The notes under the pieces are model-generated. The model worked only from the letters and a program-made list of their open reading frames with translations, made no database searches and was not told where the DNA came from. A stretch of DNA of 64,000 bases from JAVBWI01 sp036677445 (GTDB lineage: Bacteria > Bacillota > Clostridia > Christensenellales > CAG-138), in NCBI GenBank assembly GCA_036677445.1, contig JAVBWI010000001.1:1-64000 (forward strand). The letters run 5' to 3'. Shown one piece after another: positions 24,980 to 33,421 of this stretch (within the stretch, counting starts at the first letter, position 1; each line of letters starts with the position of its first letter). Made by a program: the position numbers and the translations under genes.

Positions 24980-26152
24980 CTACAACCATTTCGCCATAAA
25001 GCCCGCAAATATGACAGACGCGATGGAAACCGTGACCATACCCGCAATGAGCATTCTGGGCAGCATGGCCTGTGTCATGATTGTTTTTTCTTCTTCGCTT
25101 TTGGCTACGGAGGCGACCACCTCGTTTGTTACGATGAACGTTCCCGGGAACCCGAACAGGCAGGTGCTGCCGATGGCGGCGCTGATCTGCCAGCTGAAGC
25201 CGAACAGCTTGCCGATGAGAATGGATACTGCCATGAAGCAGACCGATCCGATTACAATAACGATGAGCAGCGGACCGACCATGGAGGCGACCATATCCGG
25301 CGTGGCATTGGCGAGCGATGCGAATACGGCGAGCGTAACGACGGCCAGCATCAAGCCAAAGGAGTTTGCCTTCGTCATGGCGCTTTCATCCAGGAAGCCG
25401 ATCTCCTTAAAGAGAACGCCGAGTATCAGGCAGATGACCAGCTTGTTGACAGCACCGTTCATCCAGCCCGCGATCAGCGTGGAGAGCAGCGCTACAATCG
25501 CAACCTTGGCAATGATCATATTGGGCTGGTTGAACTTATCCGGCAGGGCGGGAATCAGACGCTTCTTCGCCTTATCCGCCTGCGCTGCAACCGCCGCGGA
25601 AGAATCCATCGTGCCATCCGCAATCGCCTTCTGGATACGCTTGGCCTCCGAACGCAGGCACAACGACGCCATGGGGTACCCCACAAAGCCCTGCACTACC
25701 AGCACCAACGTTGCAAAGACCATGAGATCCGGGCGGTTGACCGCCTCCGCAGCAGCTTGCATTGTCAGCGTCGCCACAACGCCGCCCGCAAGGATGGGGG
25801 CGCCTACCAGCGAATAGCCTTTCTCTATGATCATGCCGCCAACGAAGTACACGCCGGCGCAAATTGCCGCGCACGCAAAGGCGGCCACGATGACGGTCTT
25901 CCACTGATCGATAAAATCTTTCAGGCGAATGCTCGAACCCATATGCACCAGCAGCATGGTAACCAAAATACCCGCAACGCTCAGCAGCGTGGAATCGGCA
26001 AATAATGTTTTGGGCAGCCCAACCCAGAACCCGACCAGAAAGATCACCGATACGATGAACAGCATGGAGATAACCGCTTTGGTTTTTATCGCGATGACAT
26101 CACCAAGGGCGAAGATGACGAAAATGATGGCAACCGCCAAAATTGGTTCCAT
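24980..26152 (-). CDS. Multi-pass membrane transporter, family uncertain
   Basis: A 390-residue very hydrophobic protein with about eleven membrane segments starting at the N-terminus (MEPILAVAIIFVIFALGDVI). Two halves each carry a Gly-rich re-entrant-like stretch: GAPILAGGVVATLTMQAAAE (about residue 115) and AAIGSTCLFGFPGTFIVTNE (about 335). That arrangement recalls sodium symporters such as GltS, but I do not recognise the exact family. ATG 26150-26152 preceded by GGGGGG. Cotranscribed with two M20 amidohydrolases, so import of N-acyl amino acids or small peptides for hydrolysis is a reasonable inference, not shown by sequence. Confidence 0.72.
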   Translation of the reverse strand: MEPILAVAIIFVIFALGDVIAIKTKAVISMLFIVSVIFLVGFWVGLPKTLFADSTLLSVAGILVTMLLVHMGSSIRLKDFIDQWKTVIVAAFACAAICAGVYFVGGMIIEKGYSLVGAPILAGGVVATLTMQAAAEAVNRPDLMVFATLVLVVQGFVGYPMASLCLRSEAKRIQKAIADGTMDSSAAVAAQADKAKKRLIPALPDKFNQPNMIIAKVAIVALLSTLIAGWMNGAVNKLVICLILGVLFKEIGFLDESAMTKANSFGLMLAVVTLAVFASLANATPDMVASMVGPLLIVIVIGSVCFMAVSILIGKLFGFSWQISAAIGSTCLFGFPGTFIVTNEVVASVAKSEEEKTIMTQAMLPRMLIAGMVTVSIASVIFAGFMAKWL

Positions 26153-26260
26153 AAACAACCCCCCACAAAATATATTTTTCCCACAGCCGAAAGCTGTAAC
26201 AGGCAACAGGCTCTAATGTTCGCTATGCATATACGCGATCATACGTAAATACATGTTTGC

Positions 26261-26289
26261 ATTATATTTCATATATAATGAACATGCAA
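26261..26289 (-). promoter_or_regulatory. Promoter of the permease-amidohydrolase operon
   Basis: Minus strand: -35 TTGCAT (26284-26289), 17-base spacer, -10 TATAAT (26261-26266). The rest of the 340-base divergent gap (26153-26492) shows no gene. The plus-strand lipoprotein promoter is not clear. Confidence 0.75.
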
Positions 26290-26492
26290 GCATATATACC
26301 AGCCTTTTTATGTTTTCCGCATTCCTTTCAATTCCGTACCGCTTGTCCCTATCCGGCGGGGCAGTCAAACGCAACCTTTTTTATTGTTCATTCGTTTATA
26401 TAATGATGCATAAAGTGGCAATTGCCTGCGGCAATTGCATCAATCCTTATGGAAATACCCGGATGTACCGTTCGGGCAGAGGTGAAGGATCC

Positions 26493-27677
26493 ATGAAACG
26501 CGTGTTGAGTCTGCTTTTTATACTGCTGTTCTCGGCGGCCGGCTGTGCGCTGCAGGCGCCTATAGAGCAAACGCCTACCCCACCGCTGGAGCAAAGCCCC
26601 TACGGTGAAGTCAATATGCTCACCGGCGTATCCATAGAAACAGAGTTTCATTCCTACCCCGCCGGGACCGAAGAAGTTACGCTCATTTGGACAAACCGGA
26701 CAATGCAGGAATACATATTCGGCGAAGCGTTTCTTGTAGAGCAAAACATAAACGGCATATGGTATGCGCTGCCCATGCAGGAGGGCATCGCCTTTCATGA
26801 CATTGCAAATGTTCTTGGACCGAACTCTACCCGCGCACAGAAGCTTGCGCTCCAATTCGCCTATGGCGCGCTCCCCGAGGGTGCGTACCGGGTGGTGATG
26901 CAAGCCATCGCCCAATCGGAAGAAGAAACAGAAACTTACCCGCTGACTGCCGCGTTCACCATAGATAGCGCCGCGCCGTCCGCCGGATCCCCCCAATCCC
27001 CCATACAACTGCCCGCATCCATCCCCGGCGTGGCGGCGCTTTCCGTGGCGGAGGTATTTTCCATAGAGTGTTACGGCGGCGCGCAAACGCCGTACATGCC
27101 CTCCCAGGTATGGGCTGCGGACGCCGACGTCGCGGCTATGCTCGCTTATCTGCAATCCATCCGTCTCACCGGCTATTCCGGCAAAGCGAGCCCGGAAGCA
27201 CAAACGCTCTGCGAGCAATACGGCTATATCCTCCGCTGCTTTGACGGCAGGGCGTTCAACTTGGACTTCGCCTGCGGCGCACTATCTTTTGGGGAAGGAT
27301 ATTATACCTATGAATTCCCCGAATCGGGGGTGCCCGCACAGCCGGTTTCCCTCGCCATGCGGCAGTACGGCTGGCCCGCGGGGGCGGAAGAAGTCGGGTA
27401 CAGCATCATCAATGAAACGGGCGACACCCTCCATGTTGTGTTGGCGCCGAAGCTGGAGAGCGCGACGGGTACCGGTTGGGCAGAGGTACCGGCGGACGGG
27501 GGATTTTGCGGCGTGGCCGACCCGGTAGGACCGGACGGCCTGACTTCCGCGCTGCCGTTTGCCGCCATATACCCCACCGCGGGCGAAGGCTTTTTCCGGC
27601 TTTCATTCACAGTGTACGACCAAACAAACAAGGAATATTCGATTTCCACCGTGTTTACAGCAGGGGAAGCAGAATAG
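26493..27677 (+). CDS. Lipoprotein with two Ig-like (Big_14-type) domains
   Basis: A 394-residue extracytoplasmic lipoprotein: MKRVLSLLFILLFSAAGC signal with lipobox. An Ig-like domain follows at about residues 45-150 (GVSIETEFHSYPAGTEEVTLIWTN, EQNINGIWYALP, LPEGAYRVVMQAI), matching the Big_14 pattern of a beta sandwich with N-G-x-W-Y. A middle region (180-290) is unrecognised. A second, similar Ig-like domain lies at about 290-394 (GYSIINETGDTLHVVL, EGFFRLSFTVYDQTNKEY). ATG 26493 is chosen over 80 codons of upstream open frame because of GGTGAAGGAT and the signal. First of three extracytoplasmic proteins in a row. Function unknown. Confidence 0.82.
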   Translation: MKRVLSLLFILLFSAAGCALQAPIEQTPTPPLEQSPYGEVNMLTGVSIETEFHSYPAGTEEVTLIWTNRTMQEYIFGEAFLVEQNINGIWYALPMQEGIAFHDIANVLGPNSTRAQKLALQFAYGALPEGAYRVVMQAIAQSEEETETYPLTAAFTIDSAAPSAGSPQSPIQLPASIPGVAALSVAEVFSIECYGGAQTPYMPSQVWAADADVAAMLAYLQSIRLTGYSGKASPEAQTLCEQYGYILRCFDGRAFNLDFACGALSFGEGYYTYEFPESGVPAQPVSLAMRQYGWPAGAEEVGYSIINETGDTLHVVLAPKLESATGTGWAEVPADGGFCGVADPVGPDGLTSALPFAAIYPTAGEGFFRLSFTVYDQTNKEYSISTVFTAGEAE

Positions 27678-27800
27678 GCTTTACAGTTTGTTTACTGTTT
27701 TTCGCCCGCGCCTGTTTGACGTGCGCAGGCAAATTATGCTACCGTTAAAAGATAGGCAGACGTATTTTACGCCTGTTTGCAGGGAGATGAAAGACGCGAT

Positions 27801-29240
27801 ATGAAACGAATGATTGGCCTGCTGCTGTTTATTATGCTGCTTTTTGCGGCAACGCCCGCGCTTGCAAACTCCGGCCCCGTTTACTGGGAGGGTTTCCCTG
27901 GCGCCGAGACAATGGCCGTGGACAAGGATTGCCCCATTTCGGTTACGAATGAGCAGCTCACATTCGACCTTTCAGAGGGCACGCAAAACAGCTATGCCGT
28001 TCATGGGCAGGTAACGGCCAGCTATGAAATGTGCAACCCCACAGAAGACTCTGTGGAGGCCGCAATGGCTTTCCCCTTCATCGGTTCCCTGCGCGATCTG
28101 CTGCCCGGGCAGGTCAGCATCACAGCAGGTGACGCGGCCTTGCCCTGGACGCTGTATTTGGGGGATACGGTGGACGCCTCCCGTTTTGCCGCCAACGAGT
28201 CGCACAACATGGCTGCGGATATCTCCTTTGAAACCATCGTTTCCGCCATAGAAGGCGGCAGCTACCAACCGCAGCATTTTTCCGCCGATGAAGAAGGTAC
28301 GCTTTATACCTTTGCGGTTACCCCCACCGGCGGGGAGGAAGTCCGCATGCAGGTGGAGTATGCCTATACGATGGGCGATACGCGGTCCGTATTTTCCGGC
28401 TTCCACGGCGTAAGCTGGTGGGACAGCGGACGCGTGCAGCTGAGCGCCTGGTGCGGCGAAAACAGGGAAGCCCTGCCGCTGGAGCTTTTCGTGCTCGGCG
28501 AGGATGTGGAGTTTTCCGTCACCGGATATACCGACGGCGAAATGCAGCAGCAAACGCAGGCATTCACCTATACGGTTGACAAGAAGACCTTAAGCGTGCA
28601 GGACTACCTGACCCAAAAGGCGCGGGAATATGCACAGCAGATTGCCCCCGGCGGCACAGGCTTAACCGATGCGTGGGGCGAAACGCTCTATGACGCGGGC
28701 GCCAGGGAACTGGATAAGGTTTTTGCCGATTATGACGTATACGATACAACCGAGCTGTTTTCGGCGCTGACCGCCGAGCGTATGCTGGTGCTCGTATACA
28801 CCGTGGATTTCCCCGCAAACGAAACAATCCCCGTTTGTGTGCGTTACCCTGTTACCGGCACCATGGATAAAACGGATACCTCCTCGCCGGTACATTCCTT
28901 TACGTACTTGTTCGAGCCGGCCCGGTACTGGAGCGGTTTTGAAAACCTGGATATCACCGTGCGGACCCCGGTGGAAGCGCCTTACATCGTATCGAGCTCC
29001 ATGGCCTTCGCGCAGGACGGCGAGCGGCAGTATATCGCTCATTCCGATAAGCTGCCGCAAGCGCCGCTTACATTCTCCATTTATGAAAACCAGACCATCA
29101 CTGTGCTGGACCGCGCGGTGGGCGCAATGGAGTATTCCTTCGGTTATTTCCTGCCGGTTGTGGTCGGCGCAGCCGTACTGCTCATTGCCGCGGTGACCGT
29201 GACGCTGCTCATCCGCCGCGCAAGGAGGAAACGCGCATGA
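27801..29240 (+). CDS. Exported, C-terminally anchored membrane protein, unknown function
   Basis: A 479-residue protein with a signal peptide (MKRMIGLLLFIMLLFAATPA, cleavage after ALA), a long extracytoplasmic part (about 25-440) and one membrane anchor near the end (YFLPVVVGAAVLLIAAVTV) followed by RRARRKRA. The N-terminal part has VHGQVTASYEMCNPTEDSVE, like proteins that present a protective beta domain, and two cysteines in the first 100 residues. I do not recognise the family. The stop codon overlaps the ATG of the next gene (ATGA), so the two are translationally coupled and probably work together. Confidence 0.75.
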   Translation: MKRMIGLLLFIMLLFAATPALANSGPVYWEGFPGAETMAVDKDCPISVTNEQLTFDLSEGTQNSYAVHGQVTASYEMCNPTEDSVEAAMAFPFIGSLRDLLPGQVSITAGDAALPWTLYLGDTVDASRFAANESHNMAADISFETIVSAIEGGSYQPQHFSADEEGTLYTFAVTPTGGEEVRMQVEYAYTMGDTRSVFSGFHGVSWWDSGRVQLSAWCGENREALPLELFVLGEDVEFSVTGYTDGEMQQQTQAFTYTVDKKTLSVQDYLTQKAREYAQQIAPGGTGLTDAWGETLYDAGARELDKVFADYDVYDTTELFSALTAERMLVLVYTVDFPANETIPVCVRYPVTGTMDKTDTSSPVHSFTYLFEPARYWSGFENLDITVRTPVEAPYIVSSSMAFAQDGERQYIAHSDKLPQAPLTFSIYENQTITVLDRAVGAMEYSFGYFLPVVVGAAVLLIAAVTVTLLIRRARRKRA

Positions 29241-30151
29241 ACGGCCCAAAGCGTATAGCCGCACTGCTGCTTTGCACGCTGCAAGCATGCGCGCTGTGCG
29301 CCTGCGCGCCGAAATCGCCGCCTTTGACGTCGCCTGCGATGCCCCCGGTGCAGACGCCCGCATCCCCCTCCCCTTCCCCGCCGCCTTCCCCCTCGCCCAC
29401 GCCTTATGATTGCATAGACGAGGCGGGCGATACCATCGCCACACGTTTTTTGCCGCCGGAGGGCTATGCGCGCAAAGAGGCGGACGGCTATGGAGAATTT
29501 ATCCGCAGAGAGCCGCTGCTGCCCGACGGCAGCCCCATACTGCTGTACAACGGGGAACCCGGAAGCATACAGGATTGGCACGCCGCAGTGCTTGCCATCG
29601 ATGTGGGCGAGCGCGATTTGCAGCAGTGCGCGGACGCCGCGCTGCGGCTAAGGTGCGAATATCTATACTCCATCGGGGAATACGAGAAAATCAATTACCA
29701 TCTGACAAACGGCGACGAGTTCCCCTATAGCAAATACCGCGGGGGTTACCGCCTGAAGGTCGACGGCAATACGACGCGTATGGTAAAATCCGCGCAGCCG
29801 GATGAAAGCTATGAAGCGTTCCGCGCATACCTTGACGTGCTGTTCAACTATGCGAGCACGCGCTCGCTGTACGCGGAGAGCGAGACCGTCCGGTTGCGGG
29901 ATATTGAAATAGGCGATTTGTTTCTGCTTGCGGGCAGCCCCGGGCATTGCGTGATCGTAATGGACGTATGTGAAAACGAAAAGGGCGACAAGGCCATACT
30001 GTTAGGGCAAAGCTCCATGCCCGCGCAGCAGATCCACATATTGCAGGCACCGGATATGGAGCAGCCTTGGCTGTTTTTGAACAGGGTGTGGCTGCCGCTG
30101 CAAATTATGGGCTGGAAATTTACAAAGGAAAATATCAGGCGCATGCCATAG
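29237..30151 (+). CDS. DUF4846 lipoprotein
   Basis: A 304-residue protein with an N-terminal signal (RIAALLLCTLQACALCAC; a lipobox-like LCAC), a Pro/Ser-rich spacer (about residues 30-55) and a DUF4846-type domain: FLPPEGYARKEADGYGEFIR, LLYNGEPG, HAAVLAIDVGERDLQQCADA, LRCEYLYSIGEY, FPYSKYRGGYR, LLAGSPGHCVIVMDVC and LLGQSSMPAQQIHIL. The family has no assigned biochemical activity that I know of. The conserved GHCVIV with aspartate and QSSMPAQ looks like a possible active or binding site. ATGA overlap with the preceding membrane protein gene. Confidence 0.82.
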   Translation: MNGPKRIAALLLCTLQACALCACAPKSPPLTSPAMPPVQTPASPSPSPPPSPSPTPYDCIDEAGDTIATRFLPPEGYARKEADGYGEFIRREPLLPDGSPILLYNGEPGSIQDWHAAVLAIDVGERDLQQCADAALRLRCEYLYSIGEYEKINYHLTNGDEFPYSKYRGGYRLKVDGNTTRMVKSAQPDESYEAFRAYLDVLFNYASTRSLYAESETVRLRDIEIGDLFLLAGSPGHCVIVMDVCENEKGDKAILLGQSSMPAQQIHILQAPDMEQPWLFLNRVWLPLQIMGWKFTKENIRRMP

Positions 30152-30176
30152 CATTCCATACAAGGGAGCCTTCCCA

Positions 30177-30374
30177 CTATGCGCCGGTAGAATGAAAAGC
30201 CTCCGTGCCGGGGTCGTCATCCCTCAGTTGCGGAGGCTTCTTTCTGTCGTAAGCTTTGGGGTTTTGGGGTTTTCTGGTGACGGGGTTCAGCGCGCCCCAG
30301 GTGGTGCGCCGCGCATTGTTCAGCGCGCGCTTCGCCTTCTTGGAGAGCTTCTCTTTGGGTACAAAATTCTGCAT
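30177..30374 (-). CDS. Small basic conserved protein (65 aa)
   Basis: Starts MQNFVPKEKLSKKAKRALNN and continues with RRTTWGALNPVTRKPQNPKAYDRKK. It is very rich in Lys/Arg with an acidic tail (DDDPGTEAF). ATG 30372-30374 is preceded by AAAGGAGGGG. Such short Lys/Arg-rich proteins often bind RNA or ribosomes. No domain is recognisable. It has its own promoter and stands convergent to the DUF4846 gene, divergent from the exonuclease gene. Confidence 0.65.
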   Translation of the reverse strand: MQNFVPKEKLSKKAKRALNNARRTTWGALNPVTRKPQNPKAYDRKKPPQLRDDDPGTEAFHSTGA

Positions 30375-30405
30375 GGGGAGTTTTCCCCTCCTTTCTCGAA
30401 TGCCT

Positions 30406-30434
30406 AGTATACCGCACTTTCTTCCGCAACGCAA
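30406..30434 (-). promoter_or_regulatory. Promoter of the small basic protein
   Basis: Minus strand: TTGCGT (30429-30434), 17-base spacer, TATACT (30406-30411), followed by the AAAGGAGGGG ribosome binding site. Confidence 0.65.
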
Positions 30435-30476
30435 CAGAGCCTCTTTACGCGATGGGCAGCGGGCCGCATGCGCCGT

Positions 30477-30505
30477 TTGCGGCAATGTTTGCCGCGTGGT
30501 ATACT
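30477..30505 (+). promoter_or_regulatory. Promoter of the exonuclease gene
   Basis: TTGCGG (30477-30482), 17-base spacer, TATACT (30500-30505), about 105 bases before the start codon. Confidence 0.55.
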
Positions 30506-30609
30506 TGTTTCAAGATACAGCATATCCAAAAACGGGGACCGCATGCGCGAAAAGCGATTCTGTTAACGTGTTCGGATAATGCGAATTTCAATGAAAGCCA
30601 GGCGAAATC

Positions 30610-31197
30610 ATGCACCCTATGCTGCCCGTTACCGCCTATACCGCCGTGGATGTGGAAACGCCCAACTATCGCGCCGATTCGCTCTGCTCCATAGGCGTCG
30701 TGCATGTGGAATACGGCAGGGTGCTTTTTGAAAAGGAATACCTCGTGGACCCCCAAGCCCACTTTGACAGCATGAACATAGCCATCCACGGGATCACGCC
30801 GTATATGGTCCAGGACGCGCCGGCGTTTCCGGAGGTATGGGGCGAAATTTCCCACTACTTCACCGGCGGACTGCTGCTTGCGCACAGTGCGACGTTCGAC
30901 CTTGCGGTCATCTGCCGTTCGCTTGCCAGGTACGCTATCGAAGTACCCGACCTCTATTACATCTGCACCTGCAGAAAAGCGCGGCGGCATATTGAAAAAT
31001 TCGAGTTCGGCAACCACAAGCTCAACACGCTGTGCGCAGGGCTGCACATCGCGCTTGACCAACACCACAATGCGCTGTGCGACGCGAAAGCCTGCGCGGA
31101 GCTGTTCGAGGTGCTGGTTGACAAATACGGCGCGGATGAAGCCGATATCCGGCCGTACCGCTTCGCCCGCAAAGAGAAGGCAAGCATTTCACTATAG
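30610..31197 (+). CDS. DEDDh 3'-5' exonuclease (DnaQ-like)
   Basis: A 195-residue exonuclease of the DNA polymerase III epsilon type. Exo I: TAYTAVDVETPN (Asp and Glu metal ligands, residues 14 and 16). Exo II: LLLAHSATFDLAVI. Exo III: DQHHNALCDAKACAELF (His and Asp). KLNTLCAGLHI is the usual segment before Exo III. There is no BRCT or polymerase fusion, so this is a stand-alone proofreading-type or RNA-trimming nuclease. Start ATG 30610 with a modest CAGGCGAA upstream. A stable hairpin and element R3 follow. Confidence 0.87.
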   Translation: MHPMLPVTAYTAVDVETPNYRADSLCSIGVVHVEYGRVLFEKEYLVDPQAHFDSMNIAIHGITPYMVQDAPAFPEVWGEISHYFTGGLLLAHSATFDLAVICRSLARYAIEVPDLYYICTCRKARRHIEKFEFGNHKLNTLCAGLHIALDQHHNALCDAKACAELFEVLVDKYGADEADIRPYRFARKEKASISL

Positions 31198-31212
31198 AGT
31201 CTTTCTGCCAAT

Positions 31213-31244
31213 AACGGTGCATGCAACGAATTGCATGCACCGTT
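31213..31244. terminator. Perfect hairpin downstream of the exonuclease gene
   Basis: AACGGTGCATGCAA (31213-31226) pairs perfectly with 31231-31244 across a CGAA loop, 15 bases after the stop and directly before element R3. There is no U-run, so its termination activity is uncertain. Confidence 0.6.
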
Positions 31245-31445
31245 CAGCTTGTCGAAAAAGTGCCTTACGGCACTTTTTCGAGGATTCCAGGAACAACCTG
31301 TGCCTACGGCACGGGCGGTTGTTCCTGCAGGGAAAGCCTTGCGTCGCAAGGCTTTCCGCCGCCACCGCGCATGTCGCTGGCGGCGGTTCCAAAGCCTCCG
31401 GGGACTGCGGTCCCCGAATCCGCCAAGGGGTTTATCGACTGCCTG
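31245..31445 (-). repeat. Structured intergenic element, copy R3
   Basis: Lies between the convergent exonuclease and rubrerythrin-like genes. The closing arms contain GTCGA (31251-31255) and TCGAC (31435-31439), where R2 and R4 have GTCAA and TTGAC: a compensatory change. Hairpins in order: CGAAAAAGTGCC with GGCACTTTTTCG; AGGAACAACC with GGTTGTTCCT; GGAAAGCCTTG with CAAGGCTTTCC; conserved-loop hairpin with GCATGT at 31369-31374 on CCGCCGCCA/TGGCGGCGG; CGGGGAC with GTCCCCG. No coding frame in 31198-31475. Confidence 0.88.
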
Positions 31446-31475
31446 TCCACCTTAGAGTTTACATCTAAGTATGCA

Positions 31476-31967
31476 TCAAAGCATCAGACTGCTGGCCATG
31501 TTGTCCATAGTGCTTTGCAGTATGAGTGAAAGATGGATTTTTTCTTCCTTGAGCGCCTCGGTAAACGCCCTTTCCGAGGCAAACTCTTGATTGATGCCAA
31601 CGATCTGGCTCAGGAGCAGTATCGTATCGCGTTCGAGACGCTCTGCGAGGAGCAACGCCTGCCGTTTGTTCCAGATAACTTTTCCTTCTGCGGATTTTCT
31701 TGCTTCGTCAATGGGCGAAGGCAGGCTCAACAGCATATCAAGGAAATCCGCATCCTCTTGCTCTACCTCATAAATTCGGCCTTCATACTTGGCGCGCTGC
31801 TTTTTATAGAAGGCCTCGTGCTTCCTTTCGTCCTTGGCGAGTCGTTCGAACAGCATGCCGGCTTTGTCATCGCCGACCGCCCCCGCCGCTTCCTCGTAGA
31901 AGGTATATCCGTCTGCTTCCTGTTTTGCGAGGATGTCCATTATCTTTGCCACATCAAATGCTGCCAT
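31476..31967 (-). CDS. Rubrerythrin-like ferritin-fold protein
   Basis: A 163-residue four-helix protein with a diiron pattern: Glu in KQEADGYTFYEEAA (helix 1), ERLAKDERKHEAFY (ExxH, helix 2), LLAERLERDTILLL (helix 3) and LKEEKIHLSLIL (ExxH, helix 4). It lacks the C-terminal rubredoxin domain of classical rubrerythrin. Role: peroxide or oxygen detoxification, or iron handling, in an anaerobe. A rubredoxin gene 3.5 kb away could supply electrons. RBS CAGGAGGG before ATG 31965-31967. Confidence 0.82.
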   Translation of the reverse strand: MAAFDVAKIMDILAKQEADGYTFYEEAAGAVGDDKAGMLFERLAKDERKHEAFYKKQRAKYEGRIYEVEQEDADFLDMLLSLPSPIDEARKSAEGKVIWNKRQALLLAERLERDTILLLSQIVGINQEFASERAFTEALKEEKIHLSLILQSTMDNMASSLML

Positions 31968-32323
31968 TTTTTCGCCCTCCTGTTTTTATATTATTTTTGC
32001 ATGCCCATGCGTGGTATGTCAGCGCCACAGGATATACGGCCGATCTATTGTGTTTCACATCAAGCAACAAAACGGCGGAGGATAACGGCCCTGCGACCCT
32101 GCGGCAAAATTCATATATTCCTTATAATACTTTTGCGCGCCCTTCAATCATGCCGCGGCAATTTTTTTGTATGGCGTGCACGCAGTCAATCCAATCCCTG
32201 ATGAGAGATCGGAATATCCCTGCGTATCCGGCAGCAGGTTATTTTAAGCTATTTTACAATGTGGGTAAGAAGGACAATCCATATATCGACACTGCGCTGA
32301 CATTTTCCGGAGGTTAAACCAGA
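31968..32323. other. Intergenic region without a recognisable gene
   Basis: About 470 bases lie between the rubrerythrin-like gene start and the cysK stop. Several short open frames cross it on the plus strand, but none has a ribosome binding site or a recognisable product. It probably contains the rubrerythrin promoter, which I cannot place confidently. Confidence 0.5.
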
Positions 32324-32343
32324 AATGCCGCATAAGCGGCATT
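32324..32343 (-). terminator. Hairpin downstream of cysK
   Basis: AATGCCGC (32324-32331) with GCGGCATT (32336-32343), 94 bases past the cysK stop. Short and without a strong U-run, so a weak candidate. Confidence 0.4.
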
Positions 32344-32436
32344 CCAGACTATCAAAAACCTCCGAAAGGAACAGAACGTCATTTATTTGCAGGGAAACCC
32401 ATTGATAAAGTCCGAAGGAAGGGCTTTGTCGGCGGC

Positions 32437-33375
32437 CTATGAAAACATGGGGCTGCTCAGATACCGTTCCCCGGTATCCGGCAGCAGCGCCACAATGGTC
32501 TTTCCCGCGTTTTCGGGCCGCGCGCCGATCTGCAGCGCGGCCCAGACGGCCGCGCCCGCAGAAATGCCGACCAGCAGGCCTTCCGAGCGGGCCATCTCGC
32601 AGCCGACGGCAAAGGCGTCCTCGCTTTCCACGGGAATGATCTCGTCGTAAACCCCAGTGTTGAGCACCGCCGGCACAAAGCCCGCGCCGATGCCCTGAAT
32701 GTTATGCGCGCCGCTTTTGCCTTCGCTGAGCACGGGCGAATCCTTTGGTTCGACCGCCACGATACGCACCGCCGGGTTGCGGCTTTTGAGATATTCGCCC
32801 ACGCCGGTCAGCGTGCCCCCCGTACCCACGCCCGCCACGAAAAAATCTACTCTTCCGTCGGTCTGGCGGTAGATTTCCGGGCCGGTGGTGCGTTTGTGCA
32901 TTGCGGGGTTGGCGGGGTTGGTGAACTGACCGGGGATAAAGCTGCCCGGCGTCTCGCGGGCAAGCTCCTCCGCCTTATCGATCGCGCCCTTCATGCCCAA
33001 GGCGCCTTCGGTAAGCACCAACTCTGCGCCGTATGCCTTGAGCAGGTTGCGCCGCTCGATGCTCATGGTTTCCGGCATGGTAAGCACCACACGGTATCCC
33101 TTGGCGGCCGCCACCGCCGCAAGGCCTATGCCGGTGTTGCCGCTGGTGGGTTCGATCAGCACGTCGCCGGGGCGGATAAGGCCCCGCTCTTCCGCATCCT
33201 CAATCATGGCGCAGGCTACCCGGTCCTTGACGCTGCCCGCGGGATTGCAATATTCCAGCTTACCCAGCAGCACGGCGTTGGACGCGTGCTTTTTTGTGAT
33301 ACGGTTAAGCGCCACCATCGGCGTATTGCCGATCAATTCCACAAAACTCTCTTTGATCTCCGACATGCCGTTCAC
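32437..33375 (-). CDS. cysK: Cysteine synthase (O-acetylserine sulfhydrylase)
   Basis: A 312-residue PLP enzyme that makes cysteine from O-acetylserine and sulfide. PLP-Lys in NPAGSVKDRVA (about residue 46), substrate loop EPTSGNTGIGLA, phosphate-binding GVGTGGTLTGVGEYL, HNIQGIGAGFVP and the PLP-nitrogen Ser region near the C-terminus (VALLPDTGERYLS). Start is GTG 33373-33375 with GGAGG 5 bases upstream, or ATG 33366 three codons later. Both are plausible. It lies 46 bases downstream of an Rrf2 regulator gene on the same strand, so both form one sulfur-responsive transcript. Confidence 0.94.
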   Translation of the reverse strand: MNGMSEIKESFVELIGNTPMVALNRITKKHASNAVLLGKLEYCNPAGSVKDRVACAMIEDAEERGLIRPGDVLIEPTSGNTGIGLAAVAAAKGYRVVLTMPETMSIERRNLLKAYGAELVLTEGALGMKGAIDKAEELARETPGSFIPGQFTNPANPAMHKRTTGPEIYRQTDGRVDFFVAGVGTGGTLTGVGEYLKSRNPAVRIVAVEPKDSPVLSEGKSGAHNIQGIGAGFVPAVLNTGVYDEIIPVESEDAFAVGCEMARSEGLLVGISAGAAVWAALQIGARPENAGKTIVALLPDTGERYLSSPMFS

Positions 33376-33421
33376 CCTTTCCTCCGCCCGTTACGGGCAT
33401 TTTCTTTGCAATACGCGGGCG

